Origin: Congregibacter brevis
GTDB taxonomy: Bacteria > Pseudomonadota > Gammaproteobacteria > Pseudomonadales > Halieaceae
NCBI RefSeq assembly: GCF_045689245.1
Contig: NZ_CP136865.1
Span: forward strand, 2,604,001-2,668,000
DNA length: 64,000 nt
Direction of reading: 5' to 3'
Positions 1 through 11,300 of this stretch are shown piece by piece. The notes under the pieces were generated by a model that was given only the letters and a program-made list of their open reading frames with translations, was not told where the DNA came from and searched no databases. A program made the translations under genes and the position numbers. Positions within the stretch are counted from its first letter, which is position 1; every line of letters begins with the position of its first letter.

Positions 1-10
1 GCGAACCGCC

Positions 11-3000
11 CTAGTCAAGGTTCGGCGCTAGCCAGCGTGCTAACTCCGCCGTCTTCATGTTTTTTCTGGCGGCCATTGATTCCAGTTGATCCTCACCAAT
101 CTTGCCCACGGCGAAATACTTTGCCTCTGGATGCGAAAAGTACCAGCCGCTTACCGAGGAGGCTGGCTCCATCGCATAATTGTCCGATAACGTTACGCCG
201 CAGCGCGTCTGTGCGTCGAGGAGATCAAACAGCGCGCGCTTCTCCGTGTGATCAGGGCATGCCGGGTAGCCCGGCGCCGGACGGATCCCTTGATACTTCT
301 CACGGATTAACTCCTCATTTGAGAGCTCTTCGTCCGCGGCATACCCCCAGAATTCCTGACGGACGCGGCGGTGCATGTGTTCCGCCAGGGCCTCTGCGAG
401 CCGATCTGCGAGTGCTTTTAACATAATGGAGCTGTAGTCGTCGTGCGCGGCTTCAAAAGCAGCAGCGCGCGCAGCGACGCCGTGGCCCGTGGTCACACAG
501 AATCCGCCAATGTAGTCATCGCTGGGCGCAACAAAATCGCTAAGGCTGAAATTAGCGTCACCATTGGGCTTCTCAGTCTGTTGGCGCAAGTGGTGAAGGC
601 GGGTGGGAGTCTCTGTGCCTTCCGCCGACACCAGCACATCTTCTCCATCGCTATGGGCAGGCCAGAAGCCTATAGCCGCTCGGGCTTCAAGCCAGTCCTC
701 ATCGATAATCTGCTTAAGCATCGCCTGTGCATCGGCGAACAGCTCCGTTGCCTGCTCTCCAACGACTTCATCTTCAAGGATACGAGGATACTTTCCGGCG
801 AGCTCCCAGGTGATGAAAAAGGGCGTCCAGTCGATGGTGTCCACCAGACTTGCCAGTGAGATGTTCTCGAACACTCGCACGCCCGTAAAGGTCGGCTTTG
901 GAGGCGTGTAAGCAGACCAGTCCAATTGAGCGCGATTAGCTAGAGCGGACTCATAGGACAGCCGCCTGGCCTTAGGCTTGCGCTTGGCCATGCGATCGCG
1001 AACCTGCGTGTACTCATCGCGCCGTTCGCTCACGAAGTTTGCTTTGTGATCACCGAGAAGCAGTGAAGCAACAGACACGCTGCGCGACGCATCGGGAACG
1101 TATACGACCAGATCGTTCTCGTAGTGAGGCTCAATCTTGACCGCGGTGTGCGCCTTAGAGGTGGTAGCGCCACCAATCATCAGCGGGACTGAAAAACCGT
1201 TTCGCTGCATCTCGCTGGCGACGTGCACCATCTCATCAAGGGACGGAGTGATCAGGCCGCTTAAGCCAATGACATCTACGTTTTCTTCTTTGGCGACACG
1301 CAAAATTTCTTCGCAGTGAACCATAACGCCAAGATCGATTACTTCGTAATTGTTGCACTGCAGCACCACGCCCACAATGTTCTTTCCGATATCGTGTACG
1401 TCACCCTTAACGGTGGCCATGAGAATCTTGCCGTTGGTACTACCTTCAGCTTTCTCGTCCTCGATATACGGTTGCAGGTAGGCAACGGCCTGCTTCATAA
1501 CGCGCGCACTCTTCACTACTTGCGGCAGGAACATCTTCCCCTGACCGAATAGGTCGCCGACGACGTTCATGCCATCCATGAGTGGACCTTCGATAACCTC
1601 GATAGGGCGGCTCGCTTGTTGTCGCGCTTCTTCAGCGTCCTCTTCGATAAAGCCGTTAAGGCCTTTTACCAGCGCATATTCGAGACGCTTGCTTACGGGT
1701 TCGTCTCGCCAGGCAAGGTCTTCAACTCGAACGGTCGCCGGGCCATCAGCGTGGTACTTACCGGCGATATCGAGGAGTCGCTCGGTGCTGTCATCGCGCC
1801 GATTCAACACCACGTCTTCAACCGCATCGCGCAGTTCGGCCGGCAACTCGTCATACACGGCGAGCTGGCCCGCGTTCACGATCCCCATGTCCATACCAGC
1901 CTGGATGGCATGGTAGAGAAACACTGAGTGGATCGCTTCGCGAACAGGGTTGTTGCCGCGGAAGGAAAAAGACACGTTCGAAACGCCACCAGACACTTTT
2001 GCCCCCGGCAGGTTTTCTTTTATCCAGCGCGTGGCTTCAATGAAATCTACAGCGTAGTTGTTGTGAGCCTCGATGCCGGTGGCGACCGCAAAAATATTGG
2101 GGTCAAAAATGATATCGTCCGGATTGAAGTCCAGACGTTCTCTGAGTAGATCCCAGCTGCGCTGGCAAATCTCTTTCCGTCGAGCGATGGAGTCGGCTTG
2201 ACCGTCTTCGTCAAAGGCCATGACCACGACTGCGGCACCATAGCGCTGGCATCGCCTTGCCTGCTCGAGGAACTCTTCCTCACCGGCCTTTAGACTGATG
2301 GAGTTCACCACGGCCTTTCCCTGAACACAGCGAAGGCCCGCTTCGATGACTTCCCAGCGTGAAGAGTCGATCATGATGGGCACGCGGGAAATATCTGGCT
2401 CGGAGGCGATGAGGTTCATAAACGTCACCATGGCTTCCTTGGCATCCAGCATGCCTTCATCCATGTTCACGTCAATAATCTGCGCGCCGTCCTCTACCTG
2501 AGTGCGCGCAACGTCCAGGGCGGTTTCGTAATCACCGGACAGGATCAGCTTCTTGAAGCGGGCGGAGCCGGTGACGTTGCAGCGCTCACCGACGTTTACG
2601 AATAAGCTGTCTGCAGAAAAGGTGAAGGGCTCAAGGCCGCTAAGCTGGCAGGACTTTGGGGTGGCGGGTAGCGAGCGGGGCGCGATGCCGTCCACCGCGT
2701 TGGCTATAGCGCGAATGTGTGCGGGCGTCGTTCCGCAGCAACCGCCCACAAGATTGACGAAGCCTCGCTTGGCAAAGTCTTTGAACTCGGCCGCCATCAC
2801 CTCTGGCGCTTCATCGTACTCACCAAAAGCGTTCGGTAAGCCAGCGTTCAGATGCGCGCTGAAGTAGCCATCGGTGGCGTTTGACAGCTCTTCGAGAAAC
2901 GGCCGGACCTCTTCAAAACGTCTTCCACAGTTGCTGCCGACAACAAGCGGTCGTGCATGGGCTACGGAGTACCAGAAAGCTGTGGGGCTTTGGCCCGAGA

Positions 3001-3676
3001 GATTGCGTCCGCTGACGTCCGGGAAAGTCACGGAGATCATCACGGGAAGTCGGACGCCCCTTTCTTCAAACACACTCTCGATGGCGAAAATTGCTGCTTT
3101 GGCATTCAGCGTGTCGAAAATAGTTTCGATCATTAGTAGATCGACGTCCCCGTCCAGCAGGCCACGGGTAGCATCCGCGTAATCGTTACTCAGGCGTTCG
3201 TAGTCGATGTTTCGGGCGCCAGGATCGTTAACATCGGGCGAGATAGATGCCGTTCGAGGGGTTGGGCCTAGTACTCCTGCTACAAAGCGAGGTTTCTCGG
3301 GAGTCTCAGCGCTCATCGCTACCGCTACTTGTTTAGCGAGTTTCGCAGCGGTCTCGTTAAGCTCTCGAGCGATTGCCTGAAGGCCATAGTCTTCCAGCGC
3401 AATGGCGGTCGCGTTGAAAGTGTTGGTCTCAATGATATCTGCGCCGGCCTGCAAGTAGGCCCCATGAATGTTTTTAATAACATCCGGGCGCGTAATCGAG
3501 AGAAGATCGTTGTTACCTTTGAGATCCCCGGCATGACCAGAAAAGCGCTCGCCACGATAGTCCTCTTCCGTCAGACCCTCTGCCTGAATCATGGTCCCCA
3601 TCGCGCCGTCTATTACTAGAATACGATCGCGAAGAGCGTCGGCCAGAGGGCCGGATTCGGGGATAAGGGGGTTCAT
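11..3676 (-). CDS. metH: Methionine synthase, cobalamin-dependent (MetH)
   Basis: Transfers a methyl group from 5-methyltetrahydrofolate through cobalamin to homocysteine, forming methionine in the cytoplasm. At 1221 aa it is full length for MetH. The homocysteine-binding barrel carries the zinc cysteines in VGSNCG and VGGCCGTTP. A pterin-binding domain follows (FVNVGERCNVTGS), then the B12 cap and the B12-binding motif DVHDIGKN with its axial histidine. The C-terminal AdoMet reactivation domain includes RPAPGYPACPDHTEK. The ATG at 3676 gives the family N-terminus. It is divergent from nfuA. I saw no cobalamin riboswitch in the roughly 220 bp upstream. Confidence 0.97.
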   Translation of the reverse strand: MNPLIPESGPLADALRDRILVIDGAMGTMIQAEGLTEEDYRGERFSGHAGDLKGNNDLLSITRPDVIKNIHGAYLQAGADIIETNTFNATAIALEDYGLQAIARELNETAAKLAKQVAVAMSAETPEKPRFVAGVLGPTPRTASISPDVNDPGARNIDYERLSNDYADATRGLLDGDVDLLMIETIFDTLNAKAAIFAIESVFEERGVRLPVMISVTFPDVSGRNLSGQSPTAFWYSVAHARPLVVGSNCGRRFEEVRPFLEELSNATDGYFSAHLNAGLPNAFGEYDEAPEVMAAEFKDFAKRGFVNLVGGCCGTTPAHIRAIANAVDGIAPRSLPATPKSCQLSGLEPFTFSADSLFVNVGERCNVTGSARFKKLILSGDYETALDVARTQVEDGAQIIDVNMDEGMLDAKEAMVTFMNLIASEPDISRVPIMIDSSRWEVIEAGLRCVQGKAVVNSISLKAGEEEFLEQARRCQRYGAAVVVMAFDEDGQADSIARRKEICQRSWDLLRERLDFNPDDIIFDPNIFAVATGIEAHNNYAVDFIEATRWIKENLPGAKVSGGVSNVSFSFRGNNPVREAIHSVFLYHAIQAGMDMGIVNAGQLAVYDELPAELRDAVEDVVLNRRDDSTERLLDIAGKYHADGPATVRVEDLAWRDEPVSKRLEYALVKGLNGFIEEDAEEARQQASRPIEVIEGPLMDGMNVVGDLFGQGKMFLPQVVKSARVMKQAVAYLQPYIEDEKAEGSTNGKILMATVKGDVHDIGKNIVGVVLQCNNYEVIDLGVMVHCEEILRVAKEENVDVIGLSGLITPSLDEMVHVASEMQRNGFSVPLMIGGATTSKAHTAVKIEPHYENDLVVYVPDASRSVSVASLLLGDHKANFVSERRDEYTQVRDRMAKRKPKARRLSYESALANRAQLDWSAYTPPKPTFTGVRVFENISLASLVDTIDWTPFFITWELAGKYPRILEDEVVGEQATELFADAQAMLKQIIDEDWLEARAAIGFWPAHSDGEDVLVSAEGTETPTRLHHLRQQTEKPNGDANFSLSDFVAPSDDYIGGFCVTTGHGVAARAAAFEAAHDDYSSIMLKALADRLAEALAEHMHRRVRQEFWGYAADEELSNEELIREKYQGIRPAPGYPACPDHTEKRALFDLLDAQTRCGVTLSDNYAMEPASSVSGWYFSHPEAKYFAVGKIGEDQLESMAARKNMKTAELARWLAPNLD

Positions 3677-3847
3677 GGCTAGTACTACTTCCGTTGATTA
3701 CTGTTGAGTGCGCGATGCAGCTTACATCGGCTTTGTACCGTAAATTTTCGGTGGCGGATCATAGCAGATTCAAGGGTGCGCCGCAGCGCGGCGGTGCCTC
3801 TCTGACGCGCCGGTATGTGGCTAACTACAGTGAATTAGCCGGAAAGA

Positions 3848-3876
3848 GTGACGCTGGGATGGTGTCCGGCTATAAT
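3848..3876 (+). promoter_or_regulatory. Candidate sigma-70 promoter for nfuA
   Basis: A perfect TATAAT at 3871-3876 lies 17 bp after GTGACG (3848-3853, 4 of 6 matches to TTGACA). It sits just before the AGGAAG ribosome-binding sequence at 3894-3899 and the nfuA start. Predicted from sequence only. Confidence 0.55.
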
Positions 3877-3902
3877 ACCTGACTAATTTACTCAGGAAGT
3901 GT

Positions 3903-4493
3903 GTGGATATACCGCCAATGCTGACGATTACCGAAAGTGCACAGGAATATCTGGCCGAACTGCTGGGAAAGCAGGACGACGCTTTAGGCGTGAGAGTGTT
4001 TATTAACCAGCCAGGAACCGCACGTGCGGAGACCTGCATCGCCTATTGCCGAGAGGGCGATGTCCTCGAGGACGATGTAAAGCATCCCTTCGAGAAGATT
4101 ACCGCGTGGTTTGATGGCCGCAGTGTCCCGTTTCTTGAGGATGCACTCGTAGACTACTCGACGGATCGCATGGGTGGTCAGCTCACCATCAAAGCGCCCA
4201 ATGCCAAGATGCCTCGGGTCAACGACGACTCACCGATCGAAGATCGCATTAATTATGTGCTCTATAACGAAGTGAACCCGTCCCTTGCTGCGCATGGCGG
4301 CGAAGTCTCTCTGGTGGAAGTTACCGACGACGATTTTGCGGTACTTCGTTTTGGCGGTGGATGCCAGGGTTGCAGTGCCGTAGATATGACCTTGAAAGAC
4401 GGCGTTGAAAAAACGCTTCTGGATCAGCTGCCGCAGCTGAAAGGCGTACGCGACATGACTGATCACTCGGACCGCAGCAACGCCTTCTACTAA
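3903..4493 (+). CDS. nfuA: Fe-S biogenesis protein NfuA
   Basis: Carries and delivers [4Fe-4S] clusters to client enzymes, especially under oxidative stress or iron shortage. The order is a degenerate A-type domain (about residues 5-95), then a C-terminal Nfu domain with the cluster-binding CxxC in GGGCQGCS. The segment APNAKMPRV also matches NfuA. Two starts are possible. The GTG at 3903 is well spaced from AGGA (3894-3897). The ATG at 3918 aligns with the usual NfuA N-terminus (MLTITESAQ, 191 aa) but is 18 nt from that site. It converges on the DAHP synthase gene with a gap of about 30 bp. Confidence 0.95.
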   Translation: MDIPPMLTITESAQEYLAELLGKQDDALGVRVFINQPGTARAETCIAYCREGDVLEDDVKHPFEKITAWFDGRSVPFLEDALVDYSTDRMGGQLTIKAPNAKMPRVNDDSPIEDRINYVLYNEVNPSLAAHGGEVSLVEVTDDDFAVLRFGGGCQGCSAVDMTLKDGVEKTLLDQLPQLKGVRDMTDHSDRSNAFY

Positions 4494-4522
4494 GCGGGCA
4501 ATCTTACTCTTACGCGAGCAGC

Positions 4523-5596
4523 CTAGGCCGACAAGCGCTGGGGCAGTACGTCTTTAAGTTTGTCATGCAGTGACCGTAGGCACTCTTCTGTGTCTTCCCA
4601 ACTAATGCATCCATCGGTGATAGACACGCCGTACTGAAGGTCTTCTAGGTTGGCCGCCATGCCTTGGTTGCCCTCATGTAAGTGGCTCTCGATCATGAGG
4701 CCGATAACCGATCGGTTGCCCGCTACGATCTGATCCGCGACGTTATCTGCCACCAACGGTTGCAGAGACGGCTGTTTGTTGGAGTTGGCATGACTGCAGT
4801 CCACCATGATGTTCTGCGGCATATTGCCTTTCTCTAAGGCCTGTTCACATAGCTTGACGTTCACTGAGTCATAGTTGGGTCCGGCGCTTCCTCCGCGGAG
4901 GACTACGTGTCCGTAGGGGTTGCCACGAGTTGTGAACACCGAAACTTGCCCCTGACTATTGATGCCCAGAAAACGATGCGACTGCGATGCCGCCCCCAGC
5001 GCGTTCACCGCGACGGTAAGACCTCCATCAGTGCCGTTCTTGAACCCCACGGCAGAAGAGAGTCCGCTGGCCATTTCTCGATGCGTTTGGGACTCGGTCG
5101 TGCGCGCACCAATGGCAGACCAGGAAATGAGATCCTGGAGATACTGCGGTGAAATTGGGTCCAGCGCTTCCGTCGAAACCGGTAGGCCCAGTTCCACGAT
5201 GTCCGTCAAAAACTGTCGGGCAATGGTTAGGCCTTCTTCGATGCGAAAGGAGTCGTCCAGATAGGGATCGTTGATGAGTCCCTTCCACCCGACGGTCGTG
5301 CGGGGCTTCTCAAAGTAGGCACGCATAACAATAAAAAGGCTGTCATTAAGTTCTTCAGCCAAAGCCCGCAATCGGCCTGCATATTCCATCGCCGCTTTCG
5401 TGTCGTGAATGGAGCAAGGACCGACCACCACGAGCAACCGTGGATCTTTGCGGTCAAGGATATCGAACACTGTCTTTCGGCTAGCGGCAATGTCGCGGCT
5501 TAATGCCTCTGTCAAGGGGACACGCTGCTTTAATTCAGCGGGCGTAGGCAATATGTCTTGTGAGGCGACATTGATGTTGTGGATGCTGTTGCTCAT
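4523..5596 (-). CDS. aroF: 3-deoxy-7-phosphoheptulonate (DAHP) synthase, class I
   Basis: Condenses phosphoenolpyruvate with erythrose 4-phosphate, the entry step of the shikimate pathway. The 357-aa protein has the AroF/AroG/AroH signatures: VVVGPCSIHD with the metal-binding cysteine, TTVGWKGLINDP, SAIGARTTESQTHREMASG, GFKNGTDG and VDCSHANSNK. From the N-terminal arm and overall length I judge it closest to the tyrosine-sensitive AroF isoform, but the feedback ligand cannot be read from sequence with certainty. The ATG at 5596 is used. The gene stands alone between nfuA and the addBA pair. Confidence 0.93.
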   Translation of the reverse strand: MSNSIHNINVASQDILPTPAELKQRVPLTEALSRDIAASRKTVFDILDRKDPRLLVVVGPCSIHDTKAAMEYAGRLRALAEELNDSLFIVMRAYFEKPRTTVGWKGLINDPYLDDSFRIEEGLTIARQFLTDIVELGLPVSTEALDPISPQYLQDLISWSAIGARTTESQTHREMASGLSSAVGFKNGTDGGLTVAVNALGAASQSHRFLGINSQGQVSVFTTRGNPYGHVVLRGGSAGPNYDSVNVKLCEQALEKGNMPQNIMVDCSHANSNKQPSLQPLVADNVADQIVAGNRSVIGLMIESHLHEGNQGMAANLEDLQYGVSITDGCISWEDTEECLRSLHDKLKDVLPQRLSA

Positions 5597-5722
5597 GGAA
5601 ACGGGCCTGCTAGAGTGCGGGTTTGCAATGTGATTAGTAGTGGATGACCGAGGCGCGGGAGTGTAATGCAGGGGCGAGACAATGAATAGACAGGCGCTGC
5701 GCTTGTTTTTCGGGTGCAGAGC

Positions 5723-8380
5723 ATGAGTCTACGCCCGCTTTTCACGCATATAGACAGCATCGCTGACCTGCTAGCCGAGGGCACAGCTATCCTCACGCCC
5801 AACCGGCGCCTCAGCCGAGCTGTCCGTGAGGCGGAGACTCAATACCGCCTCGCCAATGGAGTGCAGGTGTGGACCAGCAGTACCATATTGCCGCTGCGTC
5901 AGTACTGGATTGAGCGGTGGCGTATTGCGGTTACTCGAGGACTCATACCGCCGGCAAACGTCGTGGATACCACCGCCCAGCGACTTATCTGGCGTCGGGT
6001 AATTGACGCGGACAGTCAAGGTTCTTTTTCATTGTTGAGTCCAGCTCGAGCGGCAACCCTCTGTCAGGAGGCGAGCGAACGACTCGCTCTCTGGAGAATT
6101 AACCTGGATGATCCCGCCACCCGTCAGTCGTTTAGTTTTGACGAAGACTCCCGCGCTTTCCTGCGCTGGGAGGAGAACTTCCGTAAAGCCCTGAACGAAC
6201 TTGACGGGATCACACCAGAGCAAGCGTTGGAGCAGCTACTGAATTGCAGCGCGGCTCTGGATCAAGCTGTAGCGCTGCTGAATCAGGATGACCTGCCGCC
6301 GCTCCATCAGGCTCTCTGCGAAGCGTCTCCCGCGTGGAAGAACATACAAACCGCAAGCTCCGCGGGGAGCATTCTTCCCGTGAGGGCGTTTTCTGATCCG
6401 CGAGGGGAACTGCAAATGGCGGCCAAATGGTGCCGTGAAAAATATGAAAGCGATCCCGAGGGCCGTTATGCCGTTGTACTTTCAGATATGCACAACGATC
6501 GAGACCGCTTGGAGTTTTATCTGCGGCAAGAGTTTGGTTGCCTGACGCAGAATTACTCGAGCTTACCCGTAAACTTTGCAACGGGGTTTCGATTGGATCG
6601 GGTTCCTCTCATACGCGATGCTTTGCGTATTCTTGAGCTTAGTGTGTCCGAGGTTTCGATTGAGACTGTGATAGCAGTCGTACAGTCGAGGTTTGTGAAA
6701 CCTTTTGCGTTTCGCGCAGACCAGCGCGAAAGGTCCATACGCCGCCTAAGAGAGCTTGCGAAAGATAAGGTTCCTCAGCGAGTGCTGCGGTCTGTTTTGG
6801 ACGAACTCTTTGATAAAGATGAAGCTCCTGCGCCATGGGATACGGTGCTGCAGCTGGAAGCCAACGGAGCCTGGCAGAAGCGTCCTCGATCTCCGTCCCA
6901 ATGGTTGGAGCCCTTCAAAGCCGTTCTGAATGCGTGGGGGTGGACATTGGGAGCCACACTGGATTCTCTGGAATACCAGCAGGCCGTGCAGTGGCAGGAA
7001 GCTCTCGATACCTTTGCAAGCCTTGATGCCTTTAGCGGCGCGCTAACGCTCCCCGAAGCAATTCAAGGTCTTCGGGACGTCCTGAGTGAGCAGCAGTTTC
7101 AGCCGCGAACTGACGACAACGCTGTCCAAGTGTTGGGCCCCTTGGAAACCACTGGCTTGCATTTTGATGCGTTGTGGATAACGGGAATGAGCGCTGATCG
7201 TTGGCCCGCGGTAGCCCATGCGAATCCGTATTTGCCCCATGCTTTGCAGCGACAGCAAGGAATGCCCCACGCAGACGCAGCCTGGGAGCGACGGTGGGCC
7301 AGCGCGCGGTGGGAGCAGTGGCTCCAAGGATCAAACGAGCTGCAAACAAGTTATGTCAGTCTGCTCGATGGTACGGAAGCACTTCCAAGTCCGCTGCTGT
7401 TGGATATCCCTCAGGCGCCGGAAATCGAGGAATGGTCGGCGGACAGTCGTTGGTTGAAGCAAAGCTCCTCTGCCGTATTCGCTGAAGTGTCTTGGGATGA
7501 AGTACCTGTTGGTAAAAAGGAGCGCGCGGCTCAGGGGGTGGGGACAGGTGTTCTGGAGCAGCAATCTGCCTGTCCGTTTCAAGCCTTTGCCACCGCCAGA
7601 CTGGGGGCGGTCCCTCTACCGACGCCTGCTGTGGGACTACTTGCCTCTGAGCGGGGAACACTACTTCATCGCGCACTCTTTGAGCTTTGGGGTGAGTTTC
7701 AGAATCGGGAAGGTCTTTTGGCGCTAACCGCAGAACAGCTGGACGCATTGATCGATAAAGCAGTGAACTATGCAGAGCAGGGAATTCAGAAGGAGCGTCT
7801 CGATGTACTCGGTGGGGAGACTCTGTGGCTTGAGCGACGACGCTTAAGTAGCGTGCTGTCCCGGTGGTTAGCATTGGAACAGGATCGCAGCGAAGATTTT
7901 GCGGTGATAGCGCGGGAGGAGTCTCGAGAACATGAGCTTGCGGGCCTTCGTCTTCGTATGCGCCTTGATCGAGTCGATGAGCTCAGTGATGGATCCAGGC
8001 TGATTATTGATTATAAAAGTGGTGCCCTTGGCACTGTGAATCAATGGCTGGGGGAGCGCCCCTCACGTCCTCAATTGCCGCTTTATGCGTTACTGGAGCC
8101 CTTGGCCGAGGGAATTAGTTACGCGTCCCTCAAGCCCGGAGCCGAGGGCTTCAAAGGCATTGGTGAGCGCGAATTCGAGGATGGAATCGCAAACGCAGAG
8201 AAGTTTCTTGAAGAGGGTGAACAGGGCGGAATAGGCGTATTGCGAGAGCGTTGGAAGCATGCCTTAACTTTGCTCGCTGAAGAATTCTTAGAGGGTCATA
8301 GTGTCGTGAATCCAACGGACGAGGCATGTCGCTATTGCCAGAGATTCGAGCTTTGCCGTCTAGGGGAGCAACAATCATGA
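5723..8380 (+). CDS. AddB-like nuclease subunit (PD-(D/E)XK, Fe-S)
   Basis: Partner subunit of an AddAB-type helicase-nuclease that resects double-strand breaks; the family is often labelled 'probable DNA repair protein'. The 885-aa protein has an inactivated helicase fold. Where a Walker A loop could sit there is AILTPNRRLSRAV, with no GKT/S. The C-terminal nuclease has the catalytic segment DRVDEL...LIIDYKSG. Four cysteines typical of the AddB iron-sulfur clasp are visible: one in SACPFQAF before the nuclease core and three in ACRYCQRFELC at the very end. A GTG three codons upstream (5714) is an alternative start. Its stop overlaps the addA start (ATGA). Confidence 0.85.
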   Translation: MSLRPLFTHIDSIADLLAEGTAILTPNRRLSRAVREAETQYRLANGVQVWTSSTILPLRQYWIERWRIAVTRGLIPPANVVDTTAQRLIWRRVIDADSQGSFSLLSPARAATLCQEASERLALWRINLDDPATRQSFSFDEDSRAFLRWEENFRKALNELDGITPEQALEQLLNCSAALDQAVALLNQDDLPPLHQALCEASPAWKNIQTASSAGSILPVRAFSDPRGELQMAAKWCREKYESDPEGRYAVVLSDMHNDRDRLEFYLRQEFGCLTQNYSSLPVNFATGFRLDRVPLIRDALRILELSVSEVSIETVIAVVQSRFVKPFAFRADQRERSIRRLRELAKDKVPQRVLRSVLDELFDKDEAPAPWDTVLQLEANGAWQKRPRSPSQWLEPFKAVLNAWGWTLGATLDSLEYQQAVQWQEALDTFASLDAFSGALTLPEAIQGLRDVLSEQQFQPRTDDNAVQVLGPLETTGLHFDALWITGMSADRWPAVAHANPYLPHALQRQQGMPHADAAWERRWASARWEQWLQGSNELQTSYVSLLDGTEALPSPLLLDIPQAPEIEEWSADSRWLKQSSSAVFAEVSWDEVPVGKKERAAQGVGTGVLEQQSACPFQAFATARLGAVPLPTPAVGLLASERGTLLHRALFELWGEFQNREGLLALTAEQLDALIDKAVNYAEQGIQKERLDVLGGETLWLERRRLSSVLSRWLALEQDRSEDFAVIAREESREHELAGLRLRMRLDRVDELSDGSRLIIDYKSGALGTVNQWLGERPSRPQLPLYALLEPLAEGISYASLKPGAEGFKGIGEREFEDGIANAEKFLEEGEQGGIGVLRERWKHALTLLAEEFLEGHSVVNPTDEACRYCQRFELCRLGEQQS

Positions 8381-11300
8381 TCCCGGTTGACCACGAGGCG
8401 CGAGAGAGCGCAGTGGACCCCTTGGCTTCGGTGTGCGTCAGTGCACCGGCTGGTTCGGGGAAAACGGGTTTACTGGTCAGACGCTTTCTCGGTCTATTGG
8501 CGAGAGTCAAAGAGCCCGAAAGCGTTGTAGCAATCACCTTTACCCGCAAGGCGGCGGCGGAGATGCGAGGGCGTATTGTTAGCGCTTTGCGCGATGCGTC
8601 TTTGGGAGTCGAGGCGAGTAATCCCCATGAGGAGGCGTTGATCTTAGCTGCTCGCGTCGCGAGTGATCATGACGCTTCACTGGGCTGGGGACTTTTGGAT
8701 AACCCCTCAAGACTGCGTATTCAGACCATCGACAGTTTTTGCGGGTATCTAACCCGTCAGATGCCCGTACTCAGCGGCTGTGGAGGACAAGTAACCGCAA
8801 CTGACGATAGCCGTCTTCTCTACCGAGAGGCCATCGAACGTTTCCTTGCGCGAGAATTGAACAGAGAACGCCAAGGCGGTGAACGGGATATCGATACACT
8901 GCTGCTGCATCTGGACAACAACTGGGAGAGTGCCCTGGAGCTGTTATCCAAATTGCTTCAGCGACGGGAGCAGTGGCAGCCGGTGTTTGGAGGTGCGGGA
9001 CTCCGCCCTGAAGATCAACAGTCTCTCCTGGAAATCACTCAGGCACTGGTAGAGTTCCGTTTGGACTCCCTTCGCAATCAGCTCAAACCCTACCTTGGCG
9101 ACCTGACTCAACTCATCGCTTTTCAGGCAGAGCAGTTGCAGCAGGGCGTTAAGTTTTTTCCGGAAAGCGACGATTTAGTTTCCTGGCGTGCGGTCGCAAA
9201 CCTTCTGCTCACGACACAGGGCGATTGGCGCAAGACAGTCAACGTTAAAACCGGCTTCCCAAAGGATGCTGGCGAGCCCGCTGAACGAAAGCGACAGATG
9301 CTCGAGTTGCTATCGGTACTGCGTGACTCGCCCAAGGAGCCGGAGGCCGACAACCAACAGCGGATTGATAGTGCGGCGCTTCTCAGTGAGCTCCGACAAG
9401 TGCTGCTTTTACCGGATGTGCATAGCGAGCCCGAGCACTGGGGCGTGTTGGCGGCGGTTACGCGGCTTCTTCCGCGCCTTGGCGCTGAACTGCTCTTGGT
9501 GTTTCAGCAAGCGGGAGAAGTTGATCACGCACAGATAGCGATGGCCGCTTTGACCGCTCTGGGGCCCGATGAAGAGCCAACCGACCTTGCGCTACGCCTT
9601 GATCATGGCCTTGAACATTTACTGGTGGATGAGTTTCAGGACACCTCTTCCGTACAGTTTGAATTGATACGGCGGTTGACGCGGGGCTGGCAGGAACATA
9701 ATGAAGGAAACTCTTTAGCACCTCGAACACTGCTGGTCGTTGGCGACGCCATGCAATCTATCTACGGCTTTCGTGAGGCCAACGTCGGGCTGTTTATTCG
9801 CGCCCGTCAAGAGGGCGTCGGCGATCTTTCGCTGATGCCGTTGGATCTAAGCGTAAACTTCCGAAGCCAAAAGGGTTTGGTTACGTGGACCAACGAGCAC
9901 TTTCGATCAGGCTTCCCCTCAGTGGATGATGCGCAACTAGGCGCCGTAGCTTTTCGCGAAGCCAAGGCAGCGCGGACTGAGGGTGTCGCTCCAGAAATCG
10001 CTGTGTTCACCGGAGACGGTGGTCATGCGGCAGAGATCGACGCTCTTTGTGACAAGCTCGAGGAAGGCGTAAGTGATGATGAGGTGGGCAGTATTGCCAT
10101 CTTGGGCCGTTCCAGAACACAGCTCAGACCAATTCTCGAAGCGCTCCGCGAGCGAGGTATCGATGTGGCAGCGAGGGACCTAGACACCCTGGCTCAGCGA
10201 CCTCTGATCCGTGACCTGCTTACGCTCTGCACGGTTTTGTGTGATCGCTTTGATCGTTACGCATGGCTGTCTTTGCTGCGTACGCCGGCAGTGGCGCTGG
10301 ACAACGCTGATTTGCTGCTGATGTCTCAGTGTTGTCCTACGGCTTCAGAGATTCGAGACAGAGGATTCGAGGAGTCGGAGACTTACCAATCCCTGTCGAG
10401 GCTCGCAAAGGGGAGGGTAAAGCAACTCGGCAACCTGCTGAGTTGGGCAGATCATTATCGAGAGCGCTTGGCTTTGCGTGTTTGGGTCGAGGAGAGCTGG
10501 CTGCTTCTGCATGGTGCAGCGAGTTTGACCAGCGAGGCCGACCTTCGTGATGTGGAGCGCTTTTTCCAATGTCTGGAACAGTTGGAGGAGGCTCAGGAGC
10601 CCCTCAACGGTCGCAGCTTGAATAAAGCCGTAGAGACTCTTTATGCCTCGCCGGGTGATGAGCGCTGTAAAGTCGAAGTCATGACTCTGCATAAAGCTAA
10701 AGGCTTGGAGTTTGACTGGGTATTTATTCCCGCCTTGGCAAAAAGTACCGGTGGGCAGGATAGCGAGCTGTTGCTCTGGGACGAGTTTGTACTTCCCGGC
10801 GAGTCACCGAGTTTTCTTCTCGATATCAGAGACACCGCTGGTGGTGAAGACGCACCACGCCTTTACGATTATCTGAAGGCGCAGGCTAAGCAGAAGCGCG
10901 ACTACGAGGCGACAAGGCTTTTCTACGTGGGCTGTACGAGAGCGGCAGACTATCTATGGCTTGGGGCGACACTCCATTGGAGTGACAAGCGCGAGAGCTA
11001 TACAGCACCGGGATCTGGCTCGTTGTTGAGCGTGATTTGGCCAACGATAGAAGAGACCGTCAATGTTTCTATTGCAAGCTTGGCCGAGGATGAGGCCGCT
11101 CTCATTTCTGCCGGTTATCGACGCCTGCAAGAGGCGCCGGCCATAGAGCCCCTAGCGCAGAGCACGCTTTCACAGGGCTTGGAGCTCCCCGAGAACTATC
11201 TTGCTCGAGCCTTCGGCACCGCAATACACCGGTGTGTAGAAGCGCTGAGTTACCGCTCTGAGTTGCCGTTAAGCTGCGACGAGAAGCTGCAACGTCTATT

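Noticed and set aside
3677..3902. Possible cobalamin or SAM riboswitch upstream of metH
   Set aside because: I looked for a B12-box-like core and saw none in this short divergent gap.
7356..7874. Antisense reading frame of 172 codons
   Set aside because: It lies wholly inside the AddB-like gene on the other strand, and its product is Pro/Arg/His-rich with no recognisable domain.
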